From Caldisericota bacterium (GTDB lineage: Bacteria > CAIJMQ01 > JAADFP01): a DNA stretch of 7,874 bases. The stretch is taken from positions 1-7,874 of the forward strand of contig JAADFP010000035.1 in assembly GCA_013152825.1 (NCBI GenBank), written 5' to 3'. The notes under the pieces were generated by a model. It saw only the letters and a program-made list of their open reading frames with translations, ran no database searches and was not told the origin of the DNA. The translations under genes and the position numbers were made by a program. Of the stretch, positions 1-6,711 are shown piece after piece (the stretch's first letter is position 1; each line of letters begins with the position of its first letter).

Positions 1-2
1 TG

Positions 3-572
3 ATAGTAGATGTGGGGGGAGGCACTTCGGAGGTGGCAGTTATCTCCCTGGCCGGCATAGTAAAATGTAAAATGATAAAAGTGGCCGGAGACGAAATGGA
101 TGAAGCTATTATCAGGCATCTAAAGAATAAGCACAATTTGCTTATTGGAGAAAGAACTGCAGAAGAAGTGAAGATAAAGATTGGCTCTGCTTTTACAGAA
201 GAAATGGAAGGAGAGGAAATTGAGGTTAAAGGAAGGGACCTGATTACCGGACTACCCAAGAATATTACCATAACTGCAGAAGAAGTGAGAGAAGCGCTGG
301 AAGAACCCGTAACCAACATTGTAAGAGCAGTTAAGGAGGTCCTGGAGGAAACTCCACCTGAGCTCTCTGCAGATCTGGTAGATAGGGGAATTGTTCTTAC
401 CGGGGGAGGCTCCCAGTTGAGGGGATTGGATAAGAGGTTATCGGAGGAAACAGGCTTACCTGTGAGGACAGCCGAGGATTCCAGCCGATGTGTGGCGGTG
501 GGGGCAGGAAAGTGTCTTGATGAATTAAAACTTTTGAGGAGAATCGTCTCTCTTTCCAGTAACGGGTATTAA
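3..572 (+). CDS. mreB: Rod shape-determining protein MreB, C-terminal part (5' end outside window)
   Basis: MreB is the bacterial actin homologue. It forms membrane-associated, ATP-dependent filaments that direct the elongasome for lateral wall synthesis in rod-shaped cells. The frame is open from base 3 and gives 189 residues, a little over half of the usual ~340. The visible part opens with IVDVGGGTSEVAV, the phosphate-2 loop of the actin fold. Near its end it carries the adenosine-binding stretch GIVLTGGGSQLRGLDKRL and the family-typical ETGLPVR and VAVGAGKCLDEL. No break or frameshift is seen, and the tail (RRIVSLSSNGY) is ordinary. The TAA stop at 570-572 is in the same frame as the next gene and 18 nt before its ATG, so co-transcription and re-initiation are likely. 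The true start lies to the left of the window. Identification is secure; the Mbl/MreBH paralogues cannot be formally excluded from this half alone. Confidence 0.95.
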   Translation: MVDVGGGTSEVAVISLAGIVKCKMIKVAGDEMDEAIIRHLKNKHNLLIGERTAEEVKIKIGSAFTEEMEGEEIEVKGRDLITGLPKNITITAEEVREALEEPVTNIVRAVKEVLEETPPELSADLVDRGIVLTGGGSQLRGLDKRLSEETGLPVRTAEDSSRCVAVGAGKCLDELKLLRRIVSLSSNGY

Positions 573-590
573 TTCTTAGCCTTAAGTAGC

Positions 591-1679
591 ATGGATATAC
601 GGGAAGTTTTAAGGTTAATGGTGGAGAAGGATGCTTCGGACCTTCACATAAAGGCAGGTACTCCGCCTGTTTTTCGTATAGATGGGGATCTGGTTCCCAT
701 AGGAGAGAAGCTTTCACCGGAAGAGACCAGGGAAATGGCTTATATGCTCCTGGGTGAGAAAAAACGAAAAGTTTTTGAAGATACGGGAGACCTGGATACT
801 TCTTATGGTTTGCCGGGAGTGGGCAGGTTCCGGGTAAATACCTACTTACAGCGAGGCACAGTAGGCCTGGCTATAAGGAGAGTAAAAACAGAGATATTAT
901 CCTTTGAAGAACTACACCTGCCTCCTATATTAAAGAAATTATCCCTCATACCCAGGGGGCTGGTGCTTATTTGTGGGGCAGCCGGCGAGGGTAAATCCAC
1001 TACCATGGCTTCCATGATTGAGTATATTAACCAGCATCGTAAGTGTCACGTGGTAACCATTGAAGACCCCATAGAATTTCTTTTTCATGACAAAAATTCC
1101 ATAGTAAGCCAGCGGGAAATAGGATTGGATACTGAATCTTTCTTTACCGCACTGCGGCATGTAATCAGGCAGGACCCGGATGTGATAATGATAGGAGAGT
1201 TGAGAGATGAAGAGACATTTCGCATAGCTGTAAATGCGGCGGAAACCGGACATCTGGTTTTATCTTCTCTACATGCTACGGATTCTTCTCAGGTGGTTAA
1301 CCGGATACTTGACTTCTTCCCTCCCGAGCAGCACTACCAGATAAGAAGCCAGCTTGCCTCAAACCTTAAGGGTGCTATTGTGCAAAGATTGTGCAAGAAA
1401 AAAGACGGTGGAGTAATTCCAGCTGTTGAAGTAATGATAGTAAATCTTACCATTGCCCGTCTAATCAGAGAAAACAGGGTTGAGCGTATTCCCCAGGCAA
1501 TCCAGGGAGGCAAAGACGAGGGCATGCAGACATTTAACCAATCTCTTATAAAACTGATAAAAGATGATCTCATTACCCTTGAGGAAGGAATGGCTAAATC
1601 TTCCCAGCCAGAAATGCTGGAAATGGCACTAAAGGGAATTGTTTTGGACGAGAATAAGCAGATACTCGGGGAGTTTTAG
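591..1679 (+). CDS. pilT: Type IV pilus retraction ATPase, PilT/PilU family
   Basis: This is a hexameric cytoplasmic ATPase that powers depolymerisation of type IV pili (twitching, surface sensing, DNA uptake). Its 362 residues match the family length. The N-terminal PAS-like domain begins with MDIREVLRLMVEKDASDLHI. The motor domain has a Walker A GAAGEGKS (129-136, against the usual GPTGSGKS), an Asp box TIEDPIEF (156-163), Walker B DPDVIMIGELRD (195-206, E203), a His box TGHLVLSSLHAT (219-230, H221 and H228), and ARLIRE (289-294) in place of PilT's AIRNLIRE. Some stretches look more like PilU, for example QREIGLDTESF (174-184) and GMQTFNQSL (311-319), so the paralogue is uncertain. ATG at 591 is the only sensible start: an in-frame TAA sits at 570-572 with no other start codon between. 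No clear Shine-Dalgarno is visible, so translation may be coupled to mreB. No other pilus gene is in the window. Confidence 0.93.
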   Translation: MDIREVLRLMVEKDASDLHIKAGTPPVFRIDGDLVPIGEKLSPEETREMAYMLLGEKKRKVFEDTGDLDTSYGLPGVGRFRVNTYLQRGTVGLAIRRVKTEILSFEELHLPPILKKLSLIPRGLVLICGAAGEGKSTTMASMIEYINQHRKCHVVTIEDPIEFLFHDKNSIVSQREIGLDTESFFTALRHVIRQDPDVIMIGELRDEETFRIAVNAAETGHLVLSSLHATDSSQVVNRILDFFPPEQHYQIRSQLASNLKGAIVQRLCKKKDGGVIPAVEVMIVNLTIARLIRENRVERIPQAIQGGKDEGMQTFNQSLIKLIKDDLITLEEGMAKSSQPEMLEMALKGIVLDENKQILGEF

Positions 1680-1680
1680 T

Positions 1681-1735
1681 TAGACTTTAGACCATAGACG
1701 ATAGACTTTAGTAGTGAGTAGATAGTAGTGAGTAG
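1681..1735. repeat. Short direct repeats just after pilT
   Basis: Two exact copies of tagactttag lie at 1681-1690 and 1702-1711 (21-nt period). They are followed by two exact copies of agtagtgagtag at 1710-1721 and 1724-1735 (14-nt period). Related tagtgagta words recur at 1921-1939. The array begins within two bases of the pilT stop codon. Confidence 0.75.
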
Positions 1736-1756
1736 CGAGGGGACAGATGCAGGATG

Positions 1757-1807
1757 CTGGATTCCCGCTTGCGCCCCGATGTTCACCGGGACAGGCGGGA
1801 ATGACAG
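1757..1807. repeat. 51-nt imperfect palindromic repeat element, copy 1
   Basis: The outer arms attcccgc (1761-1768) and gcgggaat (1795-1802) are perfectly complementary. An inner stem, cccgatg (1775-1781) with caccggg (1784-1790), has one mismatch. The element begins with ctgga and ends with gacag. The pattern TGGATTCCCGC...GCGGGAATGACA resembles dispersed REP-like elements found between genes in many bacteria. It could fold as a long hairpin in DNA or RNA. It encodes nothing visible. Confidence 0.75.
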
Positions 1808-1831
1808 AAGAGACCGGGAATGACAGAAGAG
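1796..1831. repeat. Tandem duplication of a 17-nt unit at the edge of element copy 1
   Basis: The unit cgggaatgacagaagag occurs exactly twice, at 1796-1812 and 1815-1831, with a 19-nt period. The first copy is the right end of the 51-nt element plus its flank, so the end of the element appears to have been duplicated locally, for example by slippage. Confidence 0.8.
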
Positions 1832-1855
1832 GGCAGGAGGCAGGGGGAGTTTTCC

Positions 1856-1923
1856 CTATTTACTAACTACTGTCTACTATCTACTGAGATAGTAGCGAAG
1901 GAAGGGTAGTAAACAGTAAATAG
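1856..1923. repeat. Nested inverted repeat, potential cruciform or long hairpin
   Basis: The outer arms ctatttact (1856-1864) and agtaaatag (1915-1923) are perfect 9-nt complements. Inside them sits a second perfect 9-bp hairpin, ctactatct (1874-1882) and agatagtag (1887-1895), with a 4-nt loop. Neither arm is followed by a T-run, so this is not a standard intrinsic terminator. The low-complexity wording matches the direct repeats on either side. Confidence 0.7.
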
Positions 1924-1956
1924 TGAGTAAGTGAGTAGGTGAATAAGTGGTCCTAC

Positions 1957-2007
1957 CTGTCATACCTGCGAAAGCCCCGATGTCCATCGGGACAGGCGGA
2001 TATCCAG
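1957..2007. repeat. 51-nt imperfect palindromic repeat element, copy 2
   Basis: This element has the same 51-nt length as copy 1. It begins ctgtcat and ends tatccag, so its outer ends are inverted relative to copy 1 (ctgga...gacag). The inner core, gccccgatgtcca followed by tcgggacaggcgg, runs in the same direction as in copy 1 and differs at only a few bases. The inner stem cccgatg (1976-1982) with catcggg (1985-1991) is a perfect 7 bp. The outer arms are degenerate here. Confidence 0.72.
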
Positions 2008-2024
2008 AGGAGTTTAAAAAAGGT

Positions 2025-2045
2025 GGGATCCCGATATATATCGGG
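2025..2045. repeat. Third palindrome related to the 51-nt elements
   Basis: A perfect 16-nt palindrome, cccgatatatatcggg (2030-2045), overlaps a perfect 8-nt palindrome, gggatccc (2025-2032), and is followed by aggcgg. The cccgat...atcggg core and the aggcgg flank match the inner hairpin of the two 51-nt elements, so this is probably a truncated or diverged relative. Confidence 0.65.
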
Positions 2046-2152
2046 AGGCGGAACTGGTAACTAACAACTCACAACTCTTTTACCATTTGTGAAATTTAGG
2101 GTTTTTGTTTAAGCGTATTCTCATGATTTCCCAATATAGCAGCAAGAGATAA

Positions 2153-2872
2153 ATGGCAGATTTTTTTCTCAGCAATGAAGTTCTCTGGATACTTTTTCTA
2201 GTTCTTGATTTAAGTGTAGCTTTAATACTTTTCCGGCTGTTCGGGAAACTGGGCATATTTGTGCTTATTGCCATCAGTATAATTCTCTGTAATATCCAGG
2301 TAACCAAGCTGGTTACACTATTTGGTTTCACTGCCACTCTGGGGAATGTACTCTACGGCAGTCTATTTTTCTCCACGGACATACTGAGTGAATTCTACGG
2401 AAAAAGGGAAGCAAGGAAAGGGGTAGTCCTGGGTTTTATTGCTCTTCTAATGACGGCTGTTTATATGCAGTTATCACTCCGTTTCAAACCTGCTCCCGAT
2501 GATTTTGCCCAACCCCACTTAAAAGTTATCTTCGGGTTTCTTCCCCGTATTGCTCTGGGAAGCATCCTGGCTTACCTGGCTTCTCAATACCACGATGTCT
2601 GGGCTTTTCATCTCTGGAAGAGGGTAACCAACGGAAAACACCTCTGGTTAAGAAATAATTTTTCCACCATGGTCAGTCAGTTGATTGATTCCCTTATCTT
2701 CTGCTTTATAGCTTTCTGGGGTGTTTACTCTTTTGCTGTCTGGAAGGATATACTGCTCACCACCTATTTTCTTAAATGGGCAGTGGCACTCCTGGATACT
2801 CCTTTTATCTACTTTGCCCGTCATCTCTACCGCAAAGATAACAAGATTAAGCTTATTGATGCTTCCTCTTAG
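2153..2872 (+). CDS. yhhQ: VUT family (YhhQ/DUF165-type) queuosine-precursor transporter
   Basis: This is an integral inner-membrane protein. Characterised family members import 7-cyano- or 7-aminomethyl-7-deazaguanine for queuosine modification of tRNA. The 239 residues are mostly hydrophobic, with about six membrane segments (roughly 10-30, 33-52, 62-77, 90-108, 128-146 and 172-192, plus a hydrophobic stretch at 200-222). Family signatures are TLGNVLYGSLFFSTDILSE (62-80) followed by FYGKREARK, and WLRNNFSTMVSQLIDSLIF (165-183). The wording is nearer to the YpdP-like branch than to E. coli YhhQ, so the symbol is used in the broad sense and the substrate is inferred. The ATG start is well bounded, because an in-frame TAA (2150-2152) directly precedes it. 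The ribosome site is weak (aagag, 4 nt upstream). No preQ1 riboswitch is recognisable upstream. It faces tupC tail to tail, 9 nt away. Confidence 0.88.
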   Translation: MADFFLSNEVLWILFLVLDLSVALILFRLFGKLGIFVLIAISIILCNIQVTKLVTLFGFTATLGNVLYGSLFFSTDILSEFYGKREARKGVVLGFIALLMTAVYMQLSLRFKPAPDDFAQPHLKVIFGFLPRIALGSILAYLASQYHDVWAFHLWKRVTNGKHLWLRNNFSTMVSQLIDSLIFCFIAFWGVYSFAVWKDILLTTYFLKWAVALLDTPFIYFARHLYRKDNKIKLIDASS

Positions 2873-2881
2873 CCGGAAAGT

Positions 2882-3898
2882 TTAGAATACCTGCACCGCG
2901 GTACTTTTAAAAGTGATACACACAGAATCCCCTACGGCTAAATGCATGTTCTGATAGGAAGCCCTGGTTATCAGCACGGTGAATTCTGCTCCTACCTCCA
3001 CGGAGACTTTTACCACCTCACCGGAAAGGTAGATATTTTTAATTATTCCCCGGAAGGAATTGCGGGCACTGGAATGAAAGGCTTCCTGCGAGAGAACAAT
3101 ATCTTCCGGCGGAATGCAGATGTGTACTTTCCCCTCTTTCAGAGTAACTACTGAAATTTTGAGGGAAGGAGATATTTTCACAAACCTATCCTGGCCTTTT
3201 TTCTCCACTTCTCCGGTGAATAAATTCTCCAGTGAGCCGCTGACTAATCTTCCCTCCAGAAGGGAGTATACCTTATCTGATAGGTGGTATGCACACTTCA
3301 GGTCATGCGTGGTAAATATTACAGTAGTGGGAAATAGGCTTTTTATTCCCCGGATAAGTTCTTCCAGTATTTCCCGGGTTCTCCTGTCAATGTTAACAAA
3401 GGGTTCATCCAGGAAAAGCACCTCGGGCTGTAGAACGAGGGCACGAGCCAGCACCACTCTTTGCATCTCTCCCCGGGAAAGGGTAGAAGCAGGACGGGCC
3501 TCAAATCCTTCCAGGGATACTCTGTGCAGGGCTTCCTTCACCAACTTAGAGAACCGATTTTTCTCCACATTGCGGATTTTTAGCCCGGCAGTAATATTCC
3601 TGTACACGGTGGTATGGAACAGGTAAGGATTTTCCATTACCAGGTGCATTTTGCGCCGGATGTGGATGGATTCTGGGGATGAGGCAGGCGCTTTTCTTCC
3701 CCGAAAAAAGATTTCTCCTCGCGTGGGCTTTTCCAGGAGACTGAGCAGGTTAAGCAGGGTGGTCTTTCCGGCTCCATTTGGCCCGGTAATGGCATAGATT
3801 TTACCTTCTGCAAATTCAACATCAGGGATTTCCAGTTTAAAGCCCTCCCGGTATTCTTTAACGAGATTTTTTACTTTAAGAACAGGTACTTTCTGCAT
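2882..3898 (-). CDS. tupC: Tungstate ABC transporter ATP-binding protein with C-terminal TOBE domain
   Basis: This is the cytoplasmic ATPase that energises oxyanion (tungstate, possibly molybdate) import with the adjacent permease and binding protein. Of 338 residues, about 1-230 form the ABC domain: Walker A GPNGAGKT (39-46), signature LSRGEMQR (140-147), Walker B VLFLDEP (160-166), D-loop NID (169-171) and H-loop TTHD (196-199). The C-terminal ~60 residues, with RNSFRGIIKNIYLSGEVVKV, form a TOBE/MOP-like oxyanion-binding domain as in ModC and WtpC; it may sense cytoplasmic anion. Oddly, the Q-loop glutamine is replaced: the motif reads LVMENPYLF with Glu89 (codon GAA at 3634-3632) where VFQ or VMQ is usual. 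The ATG shares its A with the tupB stop (TAATG), so the two are translationally coupled. The substrate is assigned from the neighbouring TupA; the ATPase alone could not separate tungstate from molybdate. Confidence 0.88.
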   Translation of the reverse strand: MQKVPVLKVKNLVKEYREGFKLEIPDVEFAEGKIYAITGPNGAGKTTLLNLLSLLEKPTRGEIFFRGRKAPASSPESIHIRRKMHLVMENPYLFHTTVYRNITAGLKIRNVEKNRFSKLVKEALHRVSLEGFEARPASTLSRGEMQRVVLARALVLQPEVLFLDEPFVNIDRRTREILEELIRGIKSLFPTTVIFTTHDLKCAYHLSDKVYSLLEGRLVSGSLENLFTGEVEKKGQDRFVKISPSLKISVVTLKEGKVHICIPPEDIVLSQEAFHSSARNSFRGIIKNIYLSGEVVKVSVEVGAEFTVLITRASYQNMHLAVGDSVCITFKSTAVQVF

Positions 3899-4596
3899 TA
3901 TGCACTTATGTTTTTATTTCTCAAATAATAAAAAATTATATTTAAAAGAAAGGAGATACTCAGGAGTACAAGTCCCAGGGCAATCCCCAGGGCAAATTCT
4001 CCCTTGCCGGTTTCCAGGGCTATTGCCGTGGTAATGTTCCGGGTATAGGCACGAATATTCCCTCCCAGCATCATGGAAACCCCGATTTCTCCAAACACCC
4101 TACCAAACCCTGCAATCACCGCAGCTGCCAGCCCTGCCCGTGCTTCAAAGAGAAGCAAAGAGGCAGATTGAAGATGGGTAGCCCCCAGTATCATAGCAGT
4201 TTTTTTGGCTCGTGCATCCAGGGACTGGGTGGCATTAAGTGAAAGGCAGGAGACTATGGGAAAAGATAGTACCCACTGGCCTAAAACCATTGCCCAGGGA
4301 GTATAGAGAAGCCCCAGGTTCCCCAGGGGCCCCCTGCGGGAAAGGAAAGAATACAGCAGAAGCCCTACTACCACGGTGGGAAGGGAAAGGAGGGTATGAA
4401 GGAGCACCACCACTATTCTTTTACCCGGAAAGTGCTTAATAGCCACAAAAAAACCGAAAGGGATACCGGTCAATGTGGCCAGGAGAATGGAAAGAGAGGA
4501 TACTTTCAGGGAGACCATGACAATGGAAAGCATCTCCCGGTCCAGATGGAATATCATGCGGAGGGCTTCTTGCAGCCCGGCAAAGAGGTAGTTCAT
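3898..4596 (-). CDS. tupB: Tungstate ABC transporter permease
   Basis: This is the inner-membrane channel subunit of the tungstate importer. Its 232 residues have about five to six membrane spans (roughly 22-52, 60-84, 98-118, 152-175 and 200-224). The cytoplasmic EAA-type coupling loop, EARAGLAAAVIAGFGRVFGE (151-170), contacts the ATPase. The following MMLGGNIR and TRNITTAIALETGKGEFALG (185-204) are typical of TupB/WtpB permeases rather than of phosphate or sulfate permeases. ATG at 4596 lies inside the tupA stop (ATGA overlap), and its own TAA overlaps the tupC ATG, so all three genes are translated as a coupled set. No truncation or unusual residue is apparent. Confidence 0.92.
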   Translation of the reverse strand: MNYLFAGLQEALRMIFHLDREMLSIVMVSLKVSSLSILLATLTGIPFGFFVAIKHFPGKRIVVVLLHTLLSLPTVVVGLLLYSFLSRRGPLGNLGLLYTPWAMVLGQWVLSFPIVSCLSLNATQSLDARAKKTAMILGATHLQSASLLLFEARAGLAAAVIAGFGRVFGEIGVSMMLGGNIRAYTRNITTAIALETGKGEFALGIALGLVLLSISFLLNIIFYYLRNKNISA

Positions 4597-5399
4597 GGAT
4601 GAAGGGTGTCTATGGGGAAAAAGGTTCTTTTCCCCTGGGTGGTAAACTCCCTAATGAGTACTTTCCCTCTTCTGGAAGAAATCCATTCTATAAACTTCAT
4701 TGCCGCCCCGTACTTGACCCGGGGATATTTTTTGGGATTTACAGCCATCACACTGTAAAGATTGAGAAGGCGTTCTTTATCCTGAGAGAGCGCAACCAGG
4801 TCCAGCTTATTCTGCAGGGCTAAAAAGGTGGAGGTATCTACCAGAGTGTATCCCCTCTTCTCATCAGCAATCTGAAGCGTGGCTGCCATTCCCTGGCCTG
4901 CTTCCAGGTACCAGCTACCCCCCGGTTTCAAGCCAGCCATTTTCCAGAGTTCTTTCTCCTTTTTATGTGTGCCTGATTCATCCCCGCGTGAAACAAAGGT
5001 GTACTGGCCCCGGTAAATTCGACGAAGCGATTCTATGGCATTCTTCCCCTTAATCTGGGCCGGGTCGCGGGGAGGGCCCACTATAAGAAAGTAATTGTAC
5101 ATTACCGTAGTGCGCTGCACCCCAAACCCCTTTCTCACAAACTCCGCCTCTGCCTTTGGAGCATGCACAAAAAGTAAGTCTACATCACCGTTTTCTCCCA
5201 GCTTGAGCGCTTTTCCCGTACCTACTGCGATTACATCTATCTTGATTCCGTATTCTTTGGCAAATTTGGGCAGGAGGTAATCCAGGAAGCCTGAATTATC
5301 CAATGATGTGGTAGTGGCCATCTTTATCCTTTCTGCCCCACTTAAAGAAAGAGGGAAAAGCCCCACCCATAATATCCAGACAGCAAGCAATAACCGCAT
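4593..5399 (-). CDS. tupA: Tungstate ABC transporter substrate-binding protein
   Basis: This is an extracytoplasmic binding protein that captures tungstate with high affinity and delivers it to TupB. Of 268 residues, the first ~22 form a signal peptide (MRLLLAVWILWVGLFPLSLS, likely cleavage near GA-ER) with no lipobox cysteine, which suggests a free periplasmic protein. The mature start RIKMATTTSLDNSGFLDYLL carries the TupA hallmark TTTS (29-32). VSRGDESGTHKKE (136-148) and the YTLVD segment (184-188) are also conserved; the first two regions supply ligand contacts in known TupA proteins. These motifs favour tungstate over ModA-type molybdate binding. ATG at 5399 follows the purD TAG by 3 nt. 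The Shine-Dalgarno-like agagaag lies within the last codons of purD. Confidence 0.92.
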   Translation of the reverse strand: MRLLLAVWILWVGLFPLSLSGAERIKMATTTSLDNSGFLDYLLPKFAKEYGIKIDVIAVGTGKALKLGENGDVDLLFVHAPKAEAEFVRKGFGVQRTTVMYNYFLIVGPPRDPAQIKGKNAIESLRRIYRGQYTFVSRGDESGTHKKEKELWKMAGLKPGGSWYLEAGQGMAATLQIADEKRGYTLVDTSTFLALQNKLDLVALSQDKERLLNLYSVMAVNPKKYPRVKYGAAMKFIEWISSRRGKVLIREFTTQGKRTFFPIDTLHP

Positions 5400-5402
5400 C
5401 TT

Positions 5403-6698
5403 CTACTTCTCTTTGGAAATATTCTCTGAATATTTTAATCCTTTTGCCCCAATATCCTTTCTATAATACATCCCGGCAAAATGTACTTGCTTTACTCCCT
5501 GGTAAGCGTGCTCTATAGCCCCGGGAAGGGTATTCCCTTTTCCTACTACCCCCATCACTCTTCCTCCGTCAGTTAATACTTTCCCATCCACTGTTTTGGT
5601 GCCTGCCTGGAACACAATACACCCGGTTTTCTCTGCCTGCTCGATACCTTCTATAGTTTTGCCTTTTTCGTAATTTCCCGGATATCCCTCCGAGGCAATC
5701 ACCACACAGACAGCATACCCCTTTTCCCGGGAGATATTTTTAATCTTTTTGAGGCTGCCCTCTTCTGCCGCCATTAAAAGCTCCAGGAAGTCTGTCTTGA
5801 GAAGGGGGAGAAGAGCCTGGGTTTCTGGATCGCCGAACCTCACGTTAAACTCGAGCACTTTTGGCCCTTCCCTGCCAATCATCAGTCCTGCATATAACAC
5901 TCCTTTAAATATCTTCCCTTCCTTCTGCATAGCCTTAACCGTAGCAAGCATTATTTTCTCTCTAACCATCTGTAAAAGCTCCTCATCCATAAGGGGACAG
6001 GGGGCATAGGCTCCCATCCCACCTGTATTTGGCCCTCTATCGCCATCGTAGATTTGTTTGTGGTCCTGAGAAGAGGGGAGCAACAGAATCTCTTCCCCAT
6101 CCGTCACTCCGATAATAGAGGCTTCGTGACCTTCCAGAAACTCCTCTACAATTATCTTTTCTCCTGCTTCTCCAAATTCTTTCTCTACCATTATGCGTTC
6201 CACGGCTCTTTTCCCCTCGGCAAAATCCTGGCAAACTATAGCACCTTTACCCGCGGCCAGGCCATCTGCTTTGATAACCAGGGGAAAGACACTGTTTTCC
6301 AGGAAACGTATGGCCTTTTCAGGCTCGGAAAAGACTACAAACGTGGCAGTGGGAATCCCATACTTTCGCATGAGCTCTTTGGCAAATACTTTGCTTCCCT
6401 CCAGTTGCGCTGCCTCTCTCTCAGGGCCGAAAATTCGCAAGCCTCTATCTTTAAAGACATTCACTATTCCTTCCACCAGGGGCTGTTCCGGCCCTACCAC
6501 GGTAAAATCAATATTTTCCTGCTGGACAGTTTCTGCCAGATTTTCCCATCCATTACCCTCTCCAGGGAGAAGTTTCCCTATCTTCTCCATCCCCGCATTA
6601 CCTTTTACATAATAGACCTCGCTTACTCCTTTACTCTGAGACAATTTCCACATAAGGGCATGTTCACGCCCTCCTTTACCTATGACCAATACTTTCAT
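5403..6698 (-). CDS. purD: Phosphoribosylamine--glycine ligase (GAR synthetase)
   Basis: This enzyme catalyses the second step of de novo purine synthesis: ATP-dependent ligation of glycine to 5-phosphoribosylamine, giving GAR. Its 431 residues are full family length with ATP-grasp architecture. An N-terminal Rossmann-like domain has GKGGREHAL (7-15; Lys8 where Ser or Gly is more usual), followed by VGPEQPLVEGI (68-78). The ATP-grasp core has KADGLAAGKGAIV (143-155), EEFLEGHEASI (185-195) and PSSQDHKQIYDGDRGPNTGG (208-227). The signature LEFNVRFGDPETQ (282-294) includes the metal ligands E283 and N285. GGRVMGVVGKG (378-388) lies in the C-terminal domain. ATG at 6698 is preceded by a near-perfect Shine-Dalgarno. 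It heads a minus-strand unit with tupABC directly behind. No other purine gene is in the window. Confidence 0.97.
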   Translation of the reverse strand: MKVLVIGKGGREHALMWKLSQSKGVSEVYYVKGNAGMEKIGKLLPGEGNGWENLAETVQQENIDFTVVGPEQPLVEGIVNVFKDRGLRIFGPEREAAQLEGSKVFAKELMRKYGIPTATFVVFSEPEKAIRFLENSVFPLVIKADGLAAGKGAIVCQDFAEGKRAVERIMVEKEFGEAGEKIIVEEFLEGHEASIIGVTDGEEILLLPSSQDHKQIYDGDRGPNTGGMGAYAPCPLMDEELLQMVREKIMLATVKAMQKEGKIFKGVLYAGLMIGREGPKVLEFNVRFGDPETQALLPLLKTDFLELLMAAEEGSLKKIKNISREKGYAVCVVIASEGYPGNYEKGKTIEGIEQAEKTGCIVFQAGTKTVDGKVLTDGGRVMGVVGKGNTLPGAIEHAYQGVKQVHFAGMYYRKDIGAKGLKYSENISKEK

Positions 6699-6704
6699 AC
6701 TTAA

Positions 6705-6711
6705 CCTCCTA
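6705..6711 (-). promoter_or_regulatory. Strong Shine-Dalgarno sequence of purD
   Basis: Read on the minus strand, taggagg precedes the purD ATG with a 6-nt gap. It is the strongest ribosome-binding site in the window and fixes the purD start. Confidence 0.85.

Larger units (their letters stand above)
1680..2152. other. 473-nt repeat-rich non-coding gap between pilT and the VUT transporter
   Basis: No convincing gene lies here on either strand. The sequence is built from short recurring words (tagactttag, agtagtgagtag, actaac, acaactc), two 51-nt palindromic elements, a third palindrome and a long inverted repeat, each listed separately. The final ~70 nt before the transporter (about 2085-2152) have no repeats and should hold its promoter, but I find no good -35/-10 pair there. 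There is also no hairpin followed by a T-run that could serve as the pilT terminator. Confidence 0.8.

Noticed and set aside
1874..1895. Intrinsic terminator for pilT
   Set aside because: The hairpin is good (9 bp, 4-nt loop), but it is followed by cgaaggaagg rather than a T-run and lies about 195 nt after the stop.
1680..2083. CRISPR array
   Set aside because: Repeat units differ in length and spacing, there is no regular repeat-spacer pattern, and no cas genes are nearby.
2046..2152. preQ1 riboswitch upstream of the queuosine-precursor transporter
   Set aside because: I looked for the preQ1-I pattern (short GC hairpin, C-rich loop, A-rich tail before the ribosome site) and did not find it. 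The transporter role alone is not evidence.
3114..3626. 170-residue plus-strand frame opposite tupC
   Set aside because: It is antisense to conserved ABC motifs, has serine- and arginine-rich low-sense composition, and shows no recognisable family.
6054..6704. 216-residue plus-strand frame opposite purD
   Set aside because: It is a shadow of purD. The minus-strand frame has full-length family motifs, while this one has none and no ribosome site.
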